A stretch of DNA of 11,778 bases from Desulfurococcales archaeon. GTDB taxonomy: Archaea; Thermoproteota; Thermoprotei_A; Sulfolobales; Desulfurococcaceae. Location: contig JALSQP010000082.1 in the NCBI GenBank assembly GCA_026985375.1, positions 1-11,778 of the forward strand. Direction: 5' to 3'. This document shows, piece after piece, positions 1 through 7,248 of this stretch. Below the pieces are notes generated by a model. It was not told the origin of the DNA. It was given only the letters and a program-made list of their open reading frames with translations, and ran no database searches. Positions within the stretch are counted from its first letter, which is position 1; each line of letters opens with the position of its first letter. The position numbers and the translations under genes were made by a program.

Positions 1-195
1 ACCCATCTCTACATGGAGCTTACCACCCCATCTTTCTTCCACTTTCCTTATGGTTTCCATTATTTTTTTGTCAACTATGTCTGCAAGGATAAACCCATTA
101 GCGCCGAAAGCCCTGGCGACTAATGCTACATGTGTTGTTATTCTTTTATCTCGCTCCGGTCTATGTCCGTATCTCAGCACATATATTTTCTGCAT
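1..195 (-). CDS. trm56: tRNA (cytidine-56) 2'-O-methyltransferase Trm56, N-terminal fragment
   Basis: Only the first 65 codons lie inside the window; the rest runs off the left edge. The N-terminus contains [18 protein letters not shown], the hallmark start of archaeal Trm56, a SPOUT-class enzyme that methylates the ribose of C56 in the T-loop of tRNA using S-adenosylmethionine. The SPOUT knot would lie outside the window. The ATG at 195-193 has a strong Shine-Dalgarno site, GGTGAT at 205-200, with four bases between. Both the site and the first codons lie inside the 3' end of the upstream GTPase gene, so the two genes overlap by 35 bp in different frames, which suggests coupled translation. 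Third gene of an apparent MBF1-HflX-Trm56 operon. Identification is by recalled family signature. Confidence 0.88.
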   Translation of the reverse strand, partial: MQKIYVLRYGHRPERDKRITTHVALVARAFGANGFILADIVDKKIMETIRKVEERWGGKLHVEMG

Positions 196-1252
196 TTAAA
201 TCACCACTTGAAATGTCGTTGATAAGTCTCTTGAGTAATTCTATATTATAGCCTGTTCTAGCTGAGATCATTATGGGTATTTCAGATGGTTCTAGTAGCT
301 TATCGAGTTTTCTGAATATTTCCATCAAGTCCTGCGGATCTATAAGGTCGATTTTATTCAATGCGACAATTACGGGTTTTCCATGAATACCTAGACCGAG
401 TAAAATCTTTCTCGTTTCTCTAAGCTCCTTTAAGGCTTCATCAACCCCCTTAGAAATATCGATTACATTAATTACTATATCGGAGTAAACTATCTCTTCC
501 AGTGTTGCATAGAATGCATCAATGATCTCAGGAGGAAGATCCCTGATAAACCCGACGGTATCTATAACAATGAATTTCTTTCCATTGAAAAAGAAGGAAC
601 CAGTCTTAGGATTGAGTGTTGTGAACGGCTCGGGTCCTACTGGTTTATTATAGCCTGTTAATGTGTTGAATAGTGTTGTTTTACCCGAGCATGTATATCC
701 TACTATAGAAACATGGGGCAAACCATATTTGATCCTCTTTTTCCTTCTTATCTCTCTCGTCTTACTTAGTTTGCATAGTTCTCTCCTTATCCGCGCTTCG
801 CGCTCTTTCGCCATTCTATAGTATTTTTCATAGCCATAACGTCCCGAGCCGAGGAATCCGTGGAGTTCACCTAGTTTTGCTCTTCTAATAGCTTCTTTAA
901 TAATTGGCAGCCTATGCTTTAATCTTGCTAATTCTATTTGCATTTTTGCTTCTTTGCTTCCAGCATGCAACGCGAATATTTCGAGAATTAGGTCAATCCT
1001 GTCAACGGGTTCTTTTCCGGTTGTCCGTAATAGATTGATCTTTTGAACGGGTCTAAGTCTATCTAAAACTATGATCTCAGACTCAGTATTTTTGATGTAC
1101 TCGAGCCTGTTCATAGGAATATAGTACTTTGGATTAGGTCTACGTACATATATTATGTCTTCAATTCCAGGATAAACCGTTCTTACCAGGGCGAGTTCTT
1201 CCTCGAGGTGACTCCTGTATTTATGTGGTATGAAAACCAGTGCTGTATTCAT
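161..1252 (-). CDS. hflX: HflX-family GTPase
   Basis: A 363-residue translational GTPase of the HflX (Obg-HflX) group; bacterial members bind the 50S subunit and can split stalled ribosomes, and archaeal members also bind the large subunit. Residues 1-165 form the HflX-specific N-terminal region with a long basic helical segment (about 100-170) rich in KEAK/RRAK/RRKKR. The G domain follows: G1 GYTCSGKTT at 185-193, switch I FTTLNP at 210-215, G3 DTVGF at 231-235, G4 NKID at 299-302 and G5 SAR at 330-332. The G1 loop reads TCSGKT where most family members have TNAGKS. The gene starts five bases after the MBF1 stop, with a modest GGGAAG site reaching into the MBF1 stop region, and its 3' end overlaps trm56. 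Cytosolic and ribosome-associated by family. Confidence 0.93.
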   Translation of the reverse strand: MNTALVFIPHKYRSHLEEELALVRTVYPGIEDIIYVRRPNPKYYIPMNRLEYIKNTESEIIVLDRLRPVQKINLLRTTGKEPVDRIDLILEIFALHAGSKEAKMQIELARLKHRLPIIKEAIRRAKLGELHGFLGSGRYGYEKYYRMAKEREARIRRELCKLSKTREIRRKKRIKYGLPHVSIVGYTCSGKTTLFNTLTGYNKPVGPEPFTTLNPKTGSFFFNGKKFIVIDTVGFIRDLPPEIIDAFYATLEEIVYSDIVINVIDISKGVDEALKELRETRKILLGLGIHGKPVIVALNKIDLIDPQDLMEIFRKLDKLLEPSEIPIMISARTGYNIELLKRLINDISSGDLNAENICAEIRT

Positions 1253-1257
1253 TGGGA

Positions 1258-1785
1258 TTACTTCCCTTCTTTCCTAATCTTTATCAGGTCACCTACGGTG
1301 AAGTAGTCATCTCCCTTCTTACTGTCATAGTCAAATTCAACCTCGTCTGCAATAGGCTCTAATAGAGTTATCCCCAATACTTTTTCGAGCCTTCTAGCAA
1401 GCTCGATGCTGGGTTTTAGGCGTCCAGCTTCAACCCTCTTTATTACATTTTCTTTTTCTCTAACTTTTTGTGCCAGTACTTTCTGGGTCCACCCAAGTCT
1501 TTGTCTAGCTCTCCTTATTCTCTCGGCATAGTCTTCTACAACCTCGTAATCGTCCTCAAGTATTCTTCTAGGTATTCTCCTCGGTGGTCTGGGCTTTATA
1601 GGTCTAGGCTTCTGCGTTGCTAATGAGGGTGTACTAAATGTTCTTTGAGTAGGAACACTTCTTTTCTTCATTAACCTGTTATAACACTGTGGGCAAACAG
1701 TCATTACTACTCCTTCGACCATAACAGTTCTACATAGCCGTTCATCATGGATCTCTCTGCCACATAATTCGCAGTAGCAGGGCAT
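1258..1785 (-). CDS. mbf1: Archaeal MBF1, zinc-ribbon plus HTH protein
   Basis: A 175-residue protein with an N-terminal zinc-finger-like segment (CELCG at 5-9 and CPQC at 31-34), a basic proline-rich linker (about 50-75) and a cro/C1-type helix-turn-helix (about 88-142) containing RIRRARQRLGWTQKVLAQKV. This is the architecture of archaeal multiprotein bridging factor 1. In eukaryotes MBF1 links activators to TBP. In archaea it associates with the 30S ribosomal subunit during translation, which fits its operon with a ribosomal GTPase and a tRNA methylase. The ATG at 1785 follows a GAGGATGA Shine-Dalgarno site. First gene of the leftward operon, divergent from PAN. The acidic C-terminal tail EFDYDSKKGDDYF is typical. 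Confidence 0.92.
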   Translation of the reverse strand: MPCYCELCGREIHDERLCRTVMVEGVVMTVCPQCYNRLMKKRSVPTQRTFSTPSLATQKPRPIKPRPPRRIPRRILEDDYEVVEDYAERIRRARQRLGWTQKVLAQKVREKENVIKRVEAGRLKPSIELARRLEKVLGITLLEPIADEVEFDYDSKKGDDYFTVGDLIKIRKEGK

Positions 1786-1832
1786 TTTCTCATCCTCAGA
1801 TAGTGATATTAGATACTATGGTTTTTAGGGGT

Positions 1833-1842
1833 AGATATAATC
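1833..1842. promoter_or_regulatory. Putative shared TATA element between mbf1 and pan
   Basis: AGATATAATC lies in the 81-bp divergent spacer. Read leftward it gives TTATATCT, with an expected start near 1811, about 25 bases before the mbf1 ATG, leaving room for its GAGGATGA site. Read rightward it predicts a start near 1862, which would leave almost no leader for pan and lies after pan's GGGG site. Rightward use is therefore less certain. Inference from spacing only. Confidence 0.4.
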
Positions 1843-1866
1843 ATTAGTACTTAGGGGTTGATGCTT

Positions 1867-3075
1867 ATGAGCACTAATGAATCTAAGGACACGTTAACGG
1901 GTAAGATGAGCACTGACGACTACATTAGGTTCTTAGAGTCGAAGCTGAGATGGTTGGAGGTCGAGAAGGAGAGACTGAAGATGCAGATAAAGTATTATCA
2001 AACAGAGATCGAGAAACTACTATCTCCTCCACTCGTAGAGGCAATAGTGATCGATGTACTCGATGATGGAAGAGCTATTGTTAAAAGCACTACTGGGCCA
2101 AACCTAATTGTCAGTGTCAGCGAGAAGATAGATAAAGAGAGGCTTCATCCGGGGATGCATGTCGCATTAAATCAGAGGGGTTCAACGATCGTTGAAATAC
2201 TTCCGGATTACGAAGACCCATACGTTAAATCGATGGAAGTTATTGAGAGACCAGAGGTTTCATTCAGCGATATAGGCGGTCTTAAGAGCCAGATCCAAGA
2301 GCTTAAGGAAGTTGTAGAATTGCCTTTGAAGAACCCAGATCTATTTAGAGAAGTCGGTATTGAACCTCCGAAGGGGGTACTCCTCTATGGCCCACCAGGG
2401 TGCGGAAAAACGCTTCTAGCAAAAGCTGTAGCTCATGAGGCTGGTGCAACATTTATCAGTATCGTTGGGAGCGAGCTTGTTCAGAAATTCATAGGTGAGG
2501 GTGCTAGAATAGTAAGAGAAGTCTTTAGACTGGCCAGGAAGAAAGCCCCTGCAATAGTGTTTATCGATGAAATAGACGCCATAGCGGCAAGAAGACTAGA
2601 TATCGGAACTAGTGGTGAGAGAGAAGTCCAGAGAACCCTTATGCAGCTACTTGCAGAAATAGATGGTTTTAGACCTCTTGATAATGTTAAGATAATAGCA
2701 GCTACTAACAGAATAGACATACTAGACCCGGCTATTCTGAGACCTGGAAGATTTGACCGACTAATTGAAGTTCCACTACCTGACCTAAATGGTAGATATG
2801 AGATATTCAAAGTACACACACGTAGGATGAAGCTCAGAGATGTAGATTTGTATGAACTAGCTCGCCGCGCTGAAGGAGCTACGGGAGCCGAGATCAAGGC
2901 TATAGTTACGGAGGCTGGATATAATGCTATACGTGATGGACGCAAATATGTTACTATGACTGATTTCATCAAGGCTGTCGACAAGGTCATGACGAAGAAA
3001 TACATACGTGATAATAATATGAAGTATCTGGACAACAAGCGTGAGAAAAGATTGTTCTCGCCGATATTCCAGTAG
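1867..3075 (+). CDS. pan: Proteasome-activating nucleotidase (PAN)
   Basis: A hexameric AAA+ unfoldase that feeds substrates to the archaeal 20S proteasome. With the ATG at 1867 it has 402 residues: N-terminal coiled coil (about 14-52), the LLSPP linker (51-55) with the proline expected for the alternating cis-Pro kink, an OB domain (about 56-115), then the AAA+ core. Walker A is GPPGCGKT (175-182), pore loop KFIGEGAR (207-214), Walker B VFIDE (231-235), sensor 1 N281, and arginine fingers in LRPGRFDR (291-298). The ATG at 1867 is chosen because AGGGGT at 1853-1858 is 8 bases away; TTG at 1858 and ATG at 1861 are too close to it. The protein ends Ile-Phe-Gln, whereas the usual proteasome-docking tail is hydrophobic-Tyr-X. 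Followed after 14 bp by the PUA gene. Confidence 0.95.
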   Translation: MSTNESKDTLTGKMSTDDYIRFLESKLRWLEVEKERLKMQIKYYQTEIEKLLSPPLVEAIVIDVLDDGRAIVKSTTGPNLIVSVSEKIDKERLHPGMHVALNQRGSTIVEILPDYEDPYVKSMEVIERPEVSFSDIGGLKSQIQELKEVVELPLKNPDLFREVGIEPPKGVLLYGPPGCGKTLLAKAVAHEAGATFISIVGSELVQKFIGEGARIVREVFRLARKKAPAIVFIDEIDAIAARRLDIGTSGEREVQRTLMQLLAEIDGFRPLDNVKIIAATNRIDILDPAILRPGRFDRLIEVPLPDLNGRYEIFKVHTRRMKLRDVDLYELARRAEGATGAEIKAIVTEAGYNAIRDGRKYVTMTDFIKAVDKVMTKKYIRDNNMKYLDNKREKRLFSPIFQ

Positions 3076-3089
3076 ACCGGTGTTGGTTT

Positions 3090-3575
3090 TTGCTAGTTCG
3101 CCCTCCCACACTTTCTGAACTTAAAGAGCTCAGAACAATAGCTAAACTACAATTTAGAGGAATACCTGATAGTTTCATTCCTGAAAACATACGTCTCGTA
3201 TTGAGTACATCAACACATAAGATAAGGTATCTTATTTTAGATGGTAAGCATTATTTATCGATGAGAGCGAGTGATTATAGATTCATACTTCATATTCCTG
3301 CAGGGCTAACATTACATCAATTGTTGCCCCAGCCATTCTGTAGAGTTTATGTTAATCATAAATATGCGGGTTTCATAGCTGATGGGGGAAATGTGTTTAC
3401 CAAGCATGTTGTATGGGCAGATCCCGATATAAGACCTGGCGATGAAGTTGTTGTGGTAGATTATGAGACAGGAGAAGTTATTGGTGTGGGGAAAGCCTCT
3501 AAGCCCGGATGGGAAATGATATATTATGGATGGGGCGAGGGAGTTAGGATTAGGGAGGGAATAAACGAGGTATAA
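3090..3575 (+). CDS. C2-PUA domain RNA-binding protein, probable PUA subunit of split ArcTGT
   Basis: A 161-residue protein with two domains. Residues about 10-80 (LQFRGIPDSFIP, HKIRYLILDGKHYLSMRASD) resemble the C2 region found just before the PUA domain in archaeosine transglycosylases and ArcS. Residues about 84-157 form a PUA domain: GGNVFTKHVVWADPDIRPGD (99-118), then VVVVDYETGEVIGVGKAS and a final GVRIREG. PUA domains bind tRNA and rRNA. It probably supplies the tRNA-binding C-terminus missing from the TgtA encoded at 4274-5857. Split enzymes of this kind are known from Methanosarcina and Thermoplasma. The start is TTG with GGTG about seven bases upstream. It lies between pan and the PAC2 gene with gaps of 14 and 4 bp, so is probably co-transcribed with them. 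A general PUA protein is the alternative. Confidence 0.75.
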   Translation: MLVRPPTLSELKELRTIAKLQFRGIPDSFIPENIRLVLSTSTHKIRYLILDGKHYLSMRASDYRFILHIPAGLTLHQLLPQPFCRVYVNHKYAGFIADGGNVFTKHVVWADPDIRPGDEVVVVDYETGEVIGVGKASKPGWEMIYYGWGEGVRIREGINEV

Positions 3576-3579
3576 AATC

Positions 3580-4329
3580 TTGGTAGCAAGGATAAAGGCC
3601 TTTATGCTTAAGGGATTTAGTCCATCAGAACTCAAAGACTCGATCTTCGTGACGGGTTATCAAGGCTTTGGAATGGTCGGATATCTAACTAGTAGACATA
3701 TAGCTATGGAGCTGGGTCTTCGAAGGGTAGGCTTCATAATAACTCAGCACATGCCCGAAGCAACATTCTATAAAAAAGGATATGGGCTCACCTATCCTTT
3801 CGAACTGTATTATGGTGTTGTAAATAATAAGAAACTACTGGTACTCGTTAACCATGGTACACCCCATGTACGTGAAAGGACAAAATACGCCGAATATCTG
3901 GGCTCTTGGCTAAAAAGTGTAGGCGTAAGTGAAGCCATCCTTATAGGCGGGCTAGACCCTGCTGTAAGGGAGAAGGAAGATGAAAAATACCGATGGATCC
4001 CAATAGGAGACTGTAAAAGACAGCTAGACGCACCGTTGCTCGAAGAAAAACACGTTATAGGACCTCTTGCTCTAACAATGCTATTCCTAGAAGCCAACGA
4101 CATTCCAGGTGTGGCTATATTTGCTTATACGGAGCTGTACCGCCCAGATCCTAGGGCTACTGCTGTTGCTGTCGATATTATCTCAGATATACTGGGGGTT
4201 AAGATAAATACTGATCGCCTCCTGGAAGAAGCTAAGGTCATAGAGAGGATCGAGGAGAAGAAAAAAGAGATGCTCAAGGCTCTCGAGGGCGAGGTCGAGA
4301 CTGAACGAGAGCATCCAATGTATGTCTGA
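3580..4329 (+). CDS. PAC2-family protein, proteasome assembly chaperone homologue
   Basis: A 249-residue cytosolic protein of the PAC2 / proteasome-assembly-chaperone-2 fold. It has the glycine-rich first strand-helix turn GYQGFGMVGYLTSRHI (26-41), the core LLVLVNHGTPH (86-96), AILIGGLDP (119-127) and GPLALTMLFLEANDIPGVAIF (161-181), and a charged helical tail from about 213. The last three residues are Met-Tyr-Val, matching the hydrophobic-Tyr-X motif by which archaeal Pba proteins and PAN dock on 20S alpha rings. Location two genes after pan supports a proteasome role. The start is TTG with GAGGT eight bases upstream; ATG at 3604 would be a shorter alternative. The last 56 bp overlap tail-to-tail with tgtA on the other strand. 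Confidence 0.85.
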   Translation: MVARIKAFMLKGFSPSELKDSIFVTGYQGFGMVGYLTSRHIAMELGLRRVGFIITQHMPEATFYKKGYGLTYPFELYYGVVNNKKLLVLVNHGTPHVRERTKYAEYLGSWLKSVGVSEAILIGGLDPAVREKEDEKYRWIPIGDCKRQLDAPLLEEKHVIGPLALTMLFLEANDIPGVAIFAYTELYRPDPRATAVAVDIISDILGVKINTDRLLEEAKVIERIEEKKKEMLKALEGEVETEREHPMYV

Positions 4330-5857
4330 TACATTTAATGCCATGCTCTAAAAGCATCCCACATACTGCTTCTGACAAGTTTTCGGACCAGGAATCATGA
4401 ACATAATATACTATTACCTCATCCATGCTCTTTTCAATCCCCTTGAGTTTTATTATTGTGTCAACAATCTCATTTGAGCTTTCGATAATGGTATAACGGT
4501 CGATGTTGTCATTGTATTCATGTTGGAAGAATGGGTAAGTGTTAGAAAGGCTCGGTGGAAATACACCTAGGAATGGATGATAAAGTAGGCATTCTTCATT
4601 AGGAATTATTTCCTTAACTAACTCGATGATGTTGCTATAAGGTTTCCTAGTAGCTGGTACTAAGTAAATGGTATTTCCAAGGTCTAGCTTGGACAAGACG
4701 AATTTGTATACGTTATTTTTAATTGCTCTGAGTCTCGGATGATACAAGCTATCATGGTCGTTCATCATTATGGCGAAGGTATTAGGTTTTGTAATAGGAT
4801 TATATTTTTCGAGTAACCTAACGTATTTCTTAACTATATTAAACGCTGATCTAAGCGATGGGTGGGCTTTACTCTTATATTCAAGATACTCCCATAATCT
4901 ACCTTCCTTTATATGTTCCTTGATTTTCCTGAGCTCCTCCATGAGGATATATAGATTATGAGTCGCTAATAATCTGATCTGCTCCTTCCTCTTTAGACTC
5001 TTTAACTCTGCTAGCGTATATCTGGAACATACTGGGCAATTGCATGGGAGATAGGTTAGCTCGTCTAGCCGTCTTGTCCCTGTCTCAGTCATGTAACGCC
5101 CGTCTCGGGCGTATAGGATATAGCTAGCACTATCAAAAAGGTCTGCACCCAAAGCTACTAGAAAGGGTAGAATCATCGGGTGCCCGACGCCAAATACGTG
5201 GAGTGGTTTCTGAGGGGGTAAATGTAGTCTTGCTAGTGCGGCAAGCTCTACTATGTCCGCATAATCATATCTTTCAAGAAGCACTGTAGGAGAACCTAGT
5301 GCGTGGATGTGGTAGGGATACTTCCATGCGCGTAGGCTGGAGTAGAGCACGAGATCCCTATATGGTGCTCCCTGAATAGGGAGAACCCATAATTGATCGG
5401 TATCCATTATTAGAGGTAAGGCTTCCGTTGCTCTATCAAAAGTCTCGAAGACAGCTCTACGTGCTTCTTCCCATGACATTTTAGTTCCTGTTGGTACATC
5501 AAGTATAACGCCTATGTCAACATCGATCTGTTTCTCATACTCGATTATTGTCTTATTGTCTATTTCAATGTCTCCATAGACCAGTACTTGGTATCCTCCC
5601 GAGTCAGTCATGATTACTTTGTTCCATTTTAGCGCGTCGTGTATGTTCTTGGGTCTTCCTCTATTTCTTCTATAGAAGAGGTATGCGTTTGTAATAAAGG
5701 CGTTAAAACCCATTTTCTCGATTACATATAAAGGTACATCTTGACGAATAGGATCAATTACGGGAAAAAGGTAGGGTGTTTCTATTGTTCCGTTTTTTGT
5801 TTTTAGCTTTGCTATTCTTCCAGCTAGATCATATTCTTTCGGGTCATAGTATTCCAA
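4274..5857 (-). CDS. tgtA: Archaeosine tRNA-guanine transglycosylase, catalytic subunit without PUA domain
   Basis: Replaces guanine at position 15 of tRNA with preQ0, the first step of archaeosine formation. The 527 residues show TGT active-site features: DSGGYQ at 85-90 (acid/base Asp85), QGAPYRD at 162-168, a GSP loop at 188-190, GVGHP at 223-227 and the nucleophile in LFDSASY (Asp242). The structural zinc ligands are C272, C274, C277 and H300. Beyond about residue 330 lies a C1-like region, but no PUA motif is visible. Full-length archaeal enzymes are about 580 residues and end in PUA. The start is TTG, one base after the SmAP3 stop, giving the normal N-terminus DLAGRIAKLKT; no early ATG exists in frame. 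Its end overlaps the PAC2 gene by 56 bp. Probably works with the PUA protein at 3090-3575. Confidence 0.93.
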   Translation of the reverse strand: MEYYDPKEYDLAGRIAKLKTKNGTIETPYLFPVIDPIRQDVPLYVIEKMGFNAFITNAYLFYRRNRGRPKNIHDALKWNKVIMTDSGGYQVLVYGDIEIDNKTIIEYEKQIDVDIGVILDVPTGTKMSWEEARRAVFETFDRATEALPLIMDTDQLWVLPIQGAPYRDLVLYSSLRAWKYPYHIHALGSPTVLLERYDYADIVELAALARLHLPPQKPLHVFGVGHPMILPFLVALGADLFDSASYILYARDGRYMTETGTRRLDELTYLPCNCPVCSRYTLAELKSLKRKEQIRLLATHNLYILMEELRKIKEHIKEGRLWEYLEYKSKAHPSLRSAFNIVKKYVRLLEKYNPITKPNTFAIMMNDHDSLYHPRLRAIKNNVYKFVLSKLDLGNTIYLVPATRKPYSNIIELVKEIIPNEECLLYHPFLGVFPPSLSNTYPFFQHEYNDNIDRYTIIESSNEIVDTIIKLKGIEKSMDEVIVYYVHDSWSENLSEAVCGMLLEHGIKCIRHTLDALVQSRPRPREP

Positions 5858-5858
5858 A

Positions 5859-6311
5859 TTACTTTCCCTTTAGAACCTTCTTTCTTTCCTCCATATACTT
5901 CTGGAAGAACTCATAGATGGTCTGTGCTAATGGGCCTGTGCCTTCCACACCTTTCTCTGTAACCTTGTAGCGGCTCTGGATAATCACAGCTCTAGCTTCA
6001 GGTATTATCTTGATTAGATGCTCAGGTATACGCATGTTTCTCATGATGAACTCCTTGAAGTCTTCGGGCTCGAACAATGGTATTTCTGTTGTCAGTATCT
6101 CCGAGACTCTCTCTCCTTTGATAAATACTTTAGGATACGTATTACCATTGTTATCGACAGCGTTTTCCAACAATAGGTTCAGACTCGGATGATCGAAACC
6201 AACTAGTTTTCCCTCGTAATATCGTCCATCAGCAAGAATAACCTTGATCTTCTTGTCAATTAGGCCGGCGAGCTCGGCCGCTAATCGTCTGGAAGCATCG
6301 ATTATGCCCAT
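5859..6311 (-). CDS. Sm-like archaeal protein SmAP3 (LSm domain plus C-terminal domain)
   Basis: A 150-residue protein. Residues about 10-77 are an LSm/Sm fold: Sm1 runs through VILADGRYYEGKLVGFD (24-40) with conserved D28-G29, G34 and D40, then N45 in LNLLLEN. Sm2 is VFIKGERVSEI (62-72), with the usual [IV]-[RK]-G core. Residues about 78-150 are an extra C-terminal domain rich in helices. This two-part layout matches crenarchaeal SmAP3, which in Pyrobaculum assembles into a 14-mer. It is an RNA-binding ring protein whose function is still open. The ATG at 6311 has GGTGAT at 6322-6317, five bases upstream. First gene of a two-gene operon with tgtA (one-base gap), tying it to RNA metabolism. 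Confidence 0.88.
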   Translation of the reverse strand: MGIIDASRRLAAELAGLIDKKIKVILADGRYYEGKLVGFDHPSLNLLLENAVDNNGNTYPKVFIKGERVSEILTTEIPLFEPEDFKEFIMRNMRIPEHLIKIIPEARAVIIQSRYKVTEKGVEGTGPLAQTIYEFFQKYMEERKKVLKGK

Positions 6312-6348
6312 ATCGTATCACCTTTAGGGAAAACTAATATCCGAGTAG

Positions 6349-6376
6349 GGATATATTGAAATTGCGCTTATAATGA
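6349..6376. promoter_or_regulatory. Divergent TATA elements for SmAP3-tgtA and rpo8
   Basis: Two AT-rich boxes sit in the 89-bp divergent spacer. GATATATTG at 6350-6358 (plus) predicts initiation near 6380, about 20 bases before the rpo8 ATG and upstream of its GGGGG site. ATTATAAG read leftward (6375-6368) predicts initiation near 6345, leaving about 30 bases to the SmAP3 ATG and including its GGTGAT site. The two promoters would overlap, so their use could be mutually constrained. Spacing-based inference. Confidence 0.45.
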
Positions 6377-6400
6377 TATGCCCTACTTGGGGGTTATGGG

Positions 6401-6751
6401 ATGCCGATATACAAGTGTAGGATTGATAGTATTGAGCCGCTCAGGTTGCCCGATGTCTATAGGGCTAAGCTTAGCTGTGATGATGCATCAATGGAAGTTG
6501 AGCTTCATGAAAAGATAATGAAGTTAAGACAAGGAACAGATGTTGAAGTATATATTGATAAGAGTAAGGATAAGTGTCTGCGATACAATTTCTGTGGCCG
6601 AGCATATGTAGTCTCGATCAATAAATTCGAGGACTATTATCGTGTAGTATTATCTATTGCGGGGCTTCTTGTTGTTGTTAAGCTTCGTGAACAGCCTAGG
6701 GCACCGTTTAAAGTTATGAATGAAATATATGTCGGTATTAGGTTTATTTAA
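6401..6751 (+). CDS. rpo8: DNA-directed RNA polymerase subunit Rpo8 (RpoG)
   Basis: A 116-residue OB-fold-like protein that I assign to the Rpb8 orthologue found in Crenarchaeota and Korarchaeota. The most telling parts are FCGRAYVVSI (64-73) and VVLSIAGLLVVVKL (82-95), which match the Rpb8 pattern of a Tyr/Phe-x-Gly-x-x-Tyr strand followed by a hydrophobic strand ending in Gly-Leu-Leu. The N-terminal half (MEVELHEKIMKLRQGTDVEVYI, split over two strands) matches the Rpb8 acidic-ligand and 'L-x-x-G-D' turn. Length is close to known archaeal Rpo8. The ATG at 6401 lies eight bases after a GGGGG run (6389-6393). It is alone on its strand for 99 bp, divergent from SmAP3. It would be a peripheral structural subunit of RNA polymerase. 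Found from pattern memory, not alignment. Confidence 0.72.
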   Translation: MPIYKCRIDSIEPLRLPDVYRAKLSCDDASMEVELHEKIMKLRQGTDVEVYIDKSKDKCLRYNFCGRAYVVSINKFEDYYRVVLSIAGLLVVVKLREQPRAPFKVMNEIYVGIRFI

Positions 6752-6796
6752 GTATAGTATACTTTCTTAGTACAAATTACTTCATTCTTGATCATG

Positions 6797-6804
6797 TATT
6801 TAAG
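6797..6804 (+). promoter_or_regulatory. Putative TATA box for the 6851-8319 gene pair
   Basis: TATTTAAG is a good archaeal TATA match. With usual spacing it predicts initiation near 6826, about 25 bases before the ATG at 6851 and just before a GGGGAG run at 6831-6836. This argues against the more upstream TTG (6788) or ATG (6794) starts in the same frame, which would lie before or inside the box. Confidence 0.4.
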
Positions 6805-6850
6805 CATATGTAAAATAATCTTCCTAAATCGGGGAGTCAATTATAAAGGG

Positions 6851-7195
6851 ATGACATTGAAACACGAGACCATGATATTGGTCGAACTGCTTAGGTACGA
6901 TGATTCTACTGATGACAAGGTATTCGAAGAGCTTCTCGAGCTACAGCGGTATATAGCTCTCCGGACAGCCAAAAACAAGGATTTAGAGTACTATATCGTA
7001 TCTTATAGTAAGAGGAAAGGAAAGGATAAGGGCGTTGTAATAGTAGTTCGAGGAATGCCTGAGATAGCATATAGAGAATCAGAACTACTAGTAGACTATA
7101 TCAAGAGCAGATTTACCACGATCACTTGTAACCGTCTAAATAATCGTGGCGAGACAGTAAAGCTAGAGCTTCCTGTATCGCAAAATTTTTTCTGA
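6851..7195 (+). CDS. Unrecognised alpha/beta protein, possibly the N-terminal domain of the following HerA/VirB4-type ATPase
   Basis: 114 residues from the ATG at 6851; I do not recognise a family. The predicted order is strand (MILVELLRYD), helix (DDKVFEELLELQRYIAL), strand-turn-strand (EYYIVSYSKRKGKDKGVVIVV), helix (YRESELLVDYIKSRF), strand. This beta-alpha-beta-beta-alpha-beta layout is like the small N-terminal domain in front of many VirB4-type ATPases. It stops at TGA 7193-7195, immediately after T_TTT_TTC, and the -1 frame from there runs without a stop into the ATPase. I therefore suspect that it is the first part of one 489-residue protein. Start choice is uncertain: TTG 6857 and ATG 6875 are also possible. 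No transfer signs; codon use is like its neighbours. Confidence 0.7.
   Translation: MTLKHETMILVELLRYDDSTDDKVFEELLELQRYIALRTAKNKDLEYYIVSYSKRKGKDKGVVIVVRGMPEIAYRESELLVDYIKSRFTTITCNRLNNRGETVKLELPVSQNFF
7186..7192 (+). other. Candidate -1 frameshift site T_TTT_TTC before a stop codon
   Basis: In the frame of the 6851 gene the end reads CAA AAT TTT TTC TGA. TTTTTTC fits the X_XXY_YYZ heptamer for tandem -1 slippage exactly, and the stop follows at once. A -1 shift continues CTG AGA CTC TTT AGG (from 7192) into the ATPase frame, adding about 19 residues before Met at 7249. The six-T run could equally cause transcriptional slippage or a base-count error in sequencing. I did not find a convincing downstream stem-loop by eye. 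Confidence 0.5.
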
Positions 7196-7248
7196 GACTC
7201 TTTAGGAGAAGATATGATCAAATAAAGGGATTTGCTGTAGTCGATTTT

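Noticed and set aside
2481..3038. Minus-strand ORF of 185 codons inside pan
   Set aside because: Antisense to the conserved AAA+ core; Ser/Ile-rich composition, no ribosome site, no recognisable motif.
6788..6850. N-terminal extension of the small ORF from TTG 6788 or ATG 6794
   Set aside because: The extension overlaps the best TATA box and reads as an unlikely hydrophobic lead (YLSICKIIFLN); the ATG at 6851 fits the promoter better.
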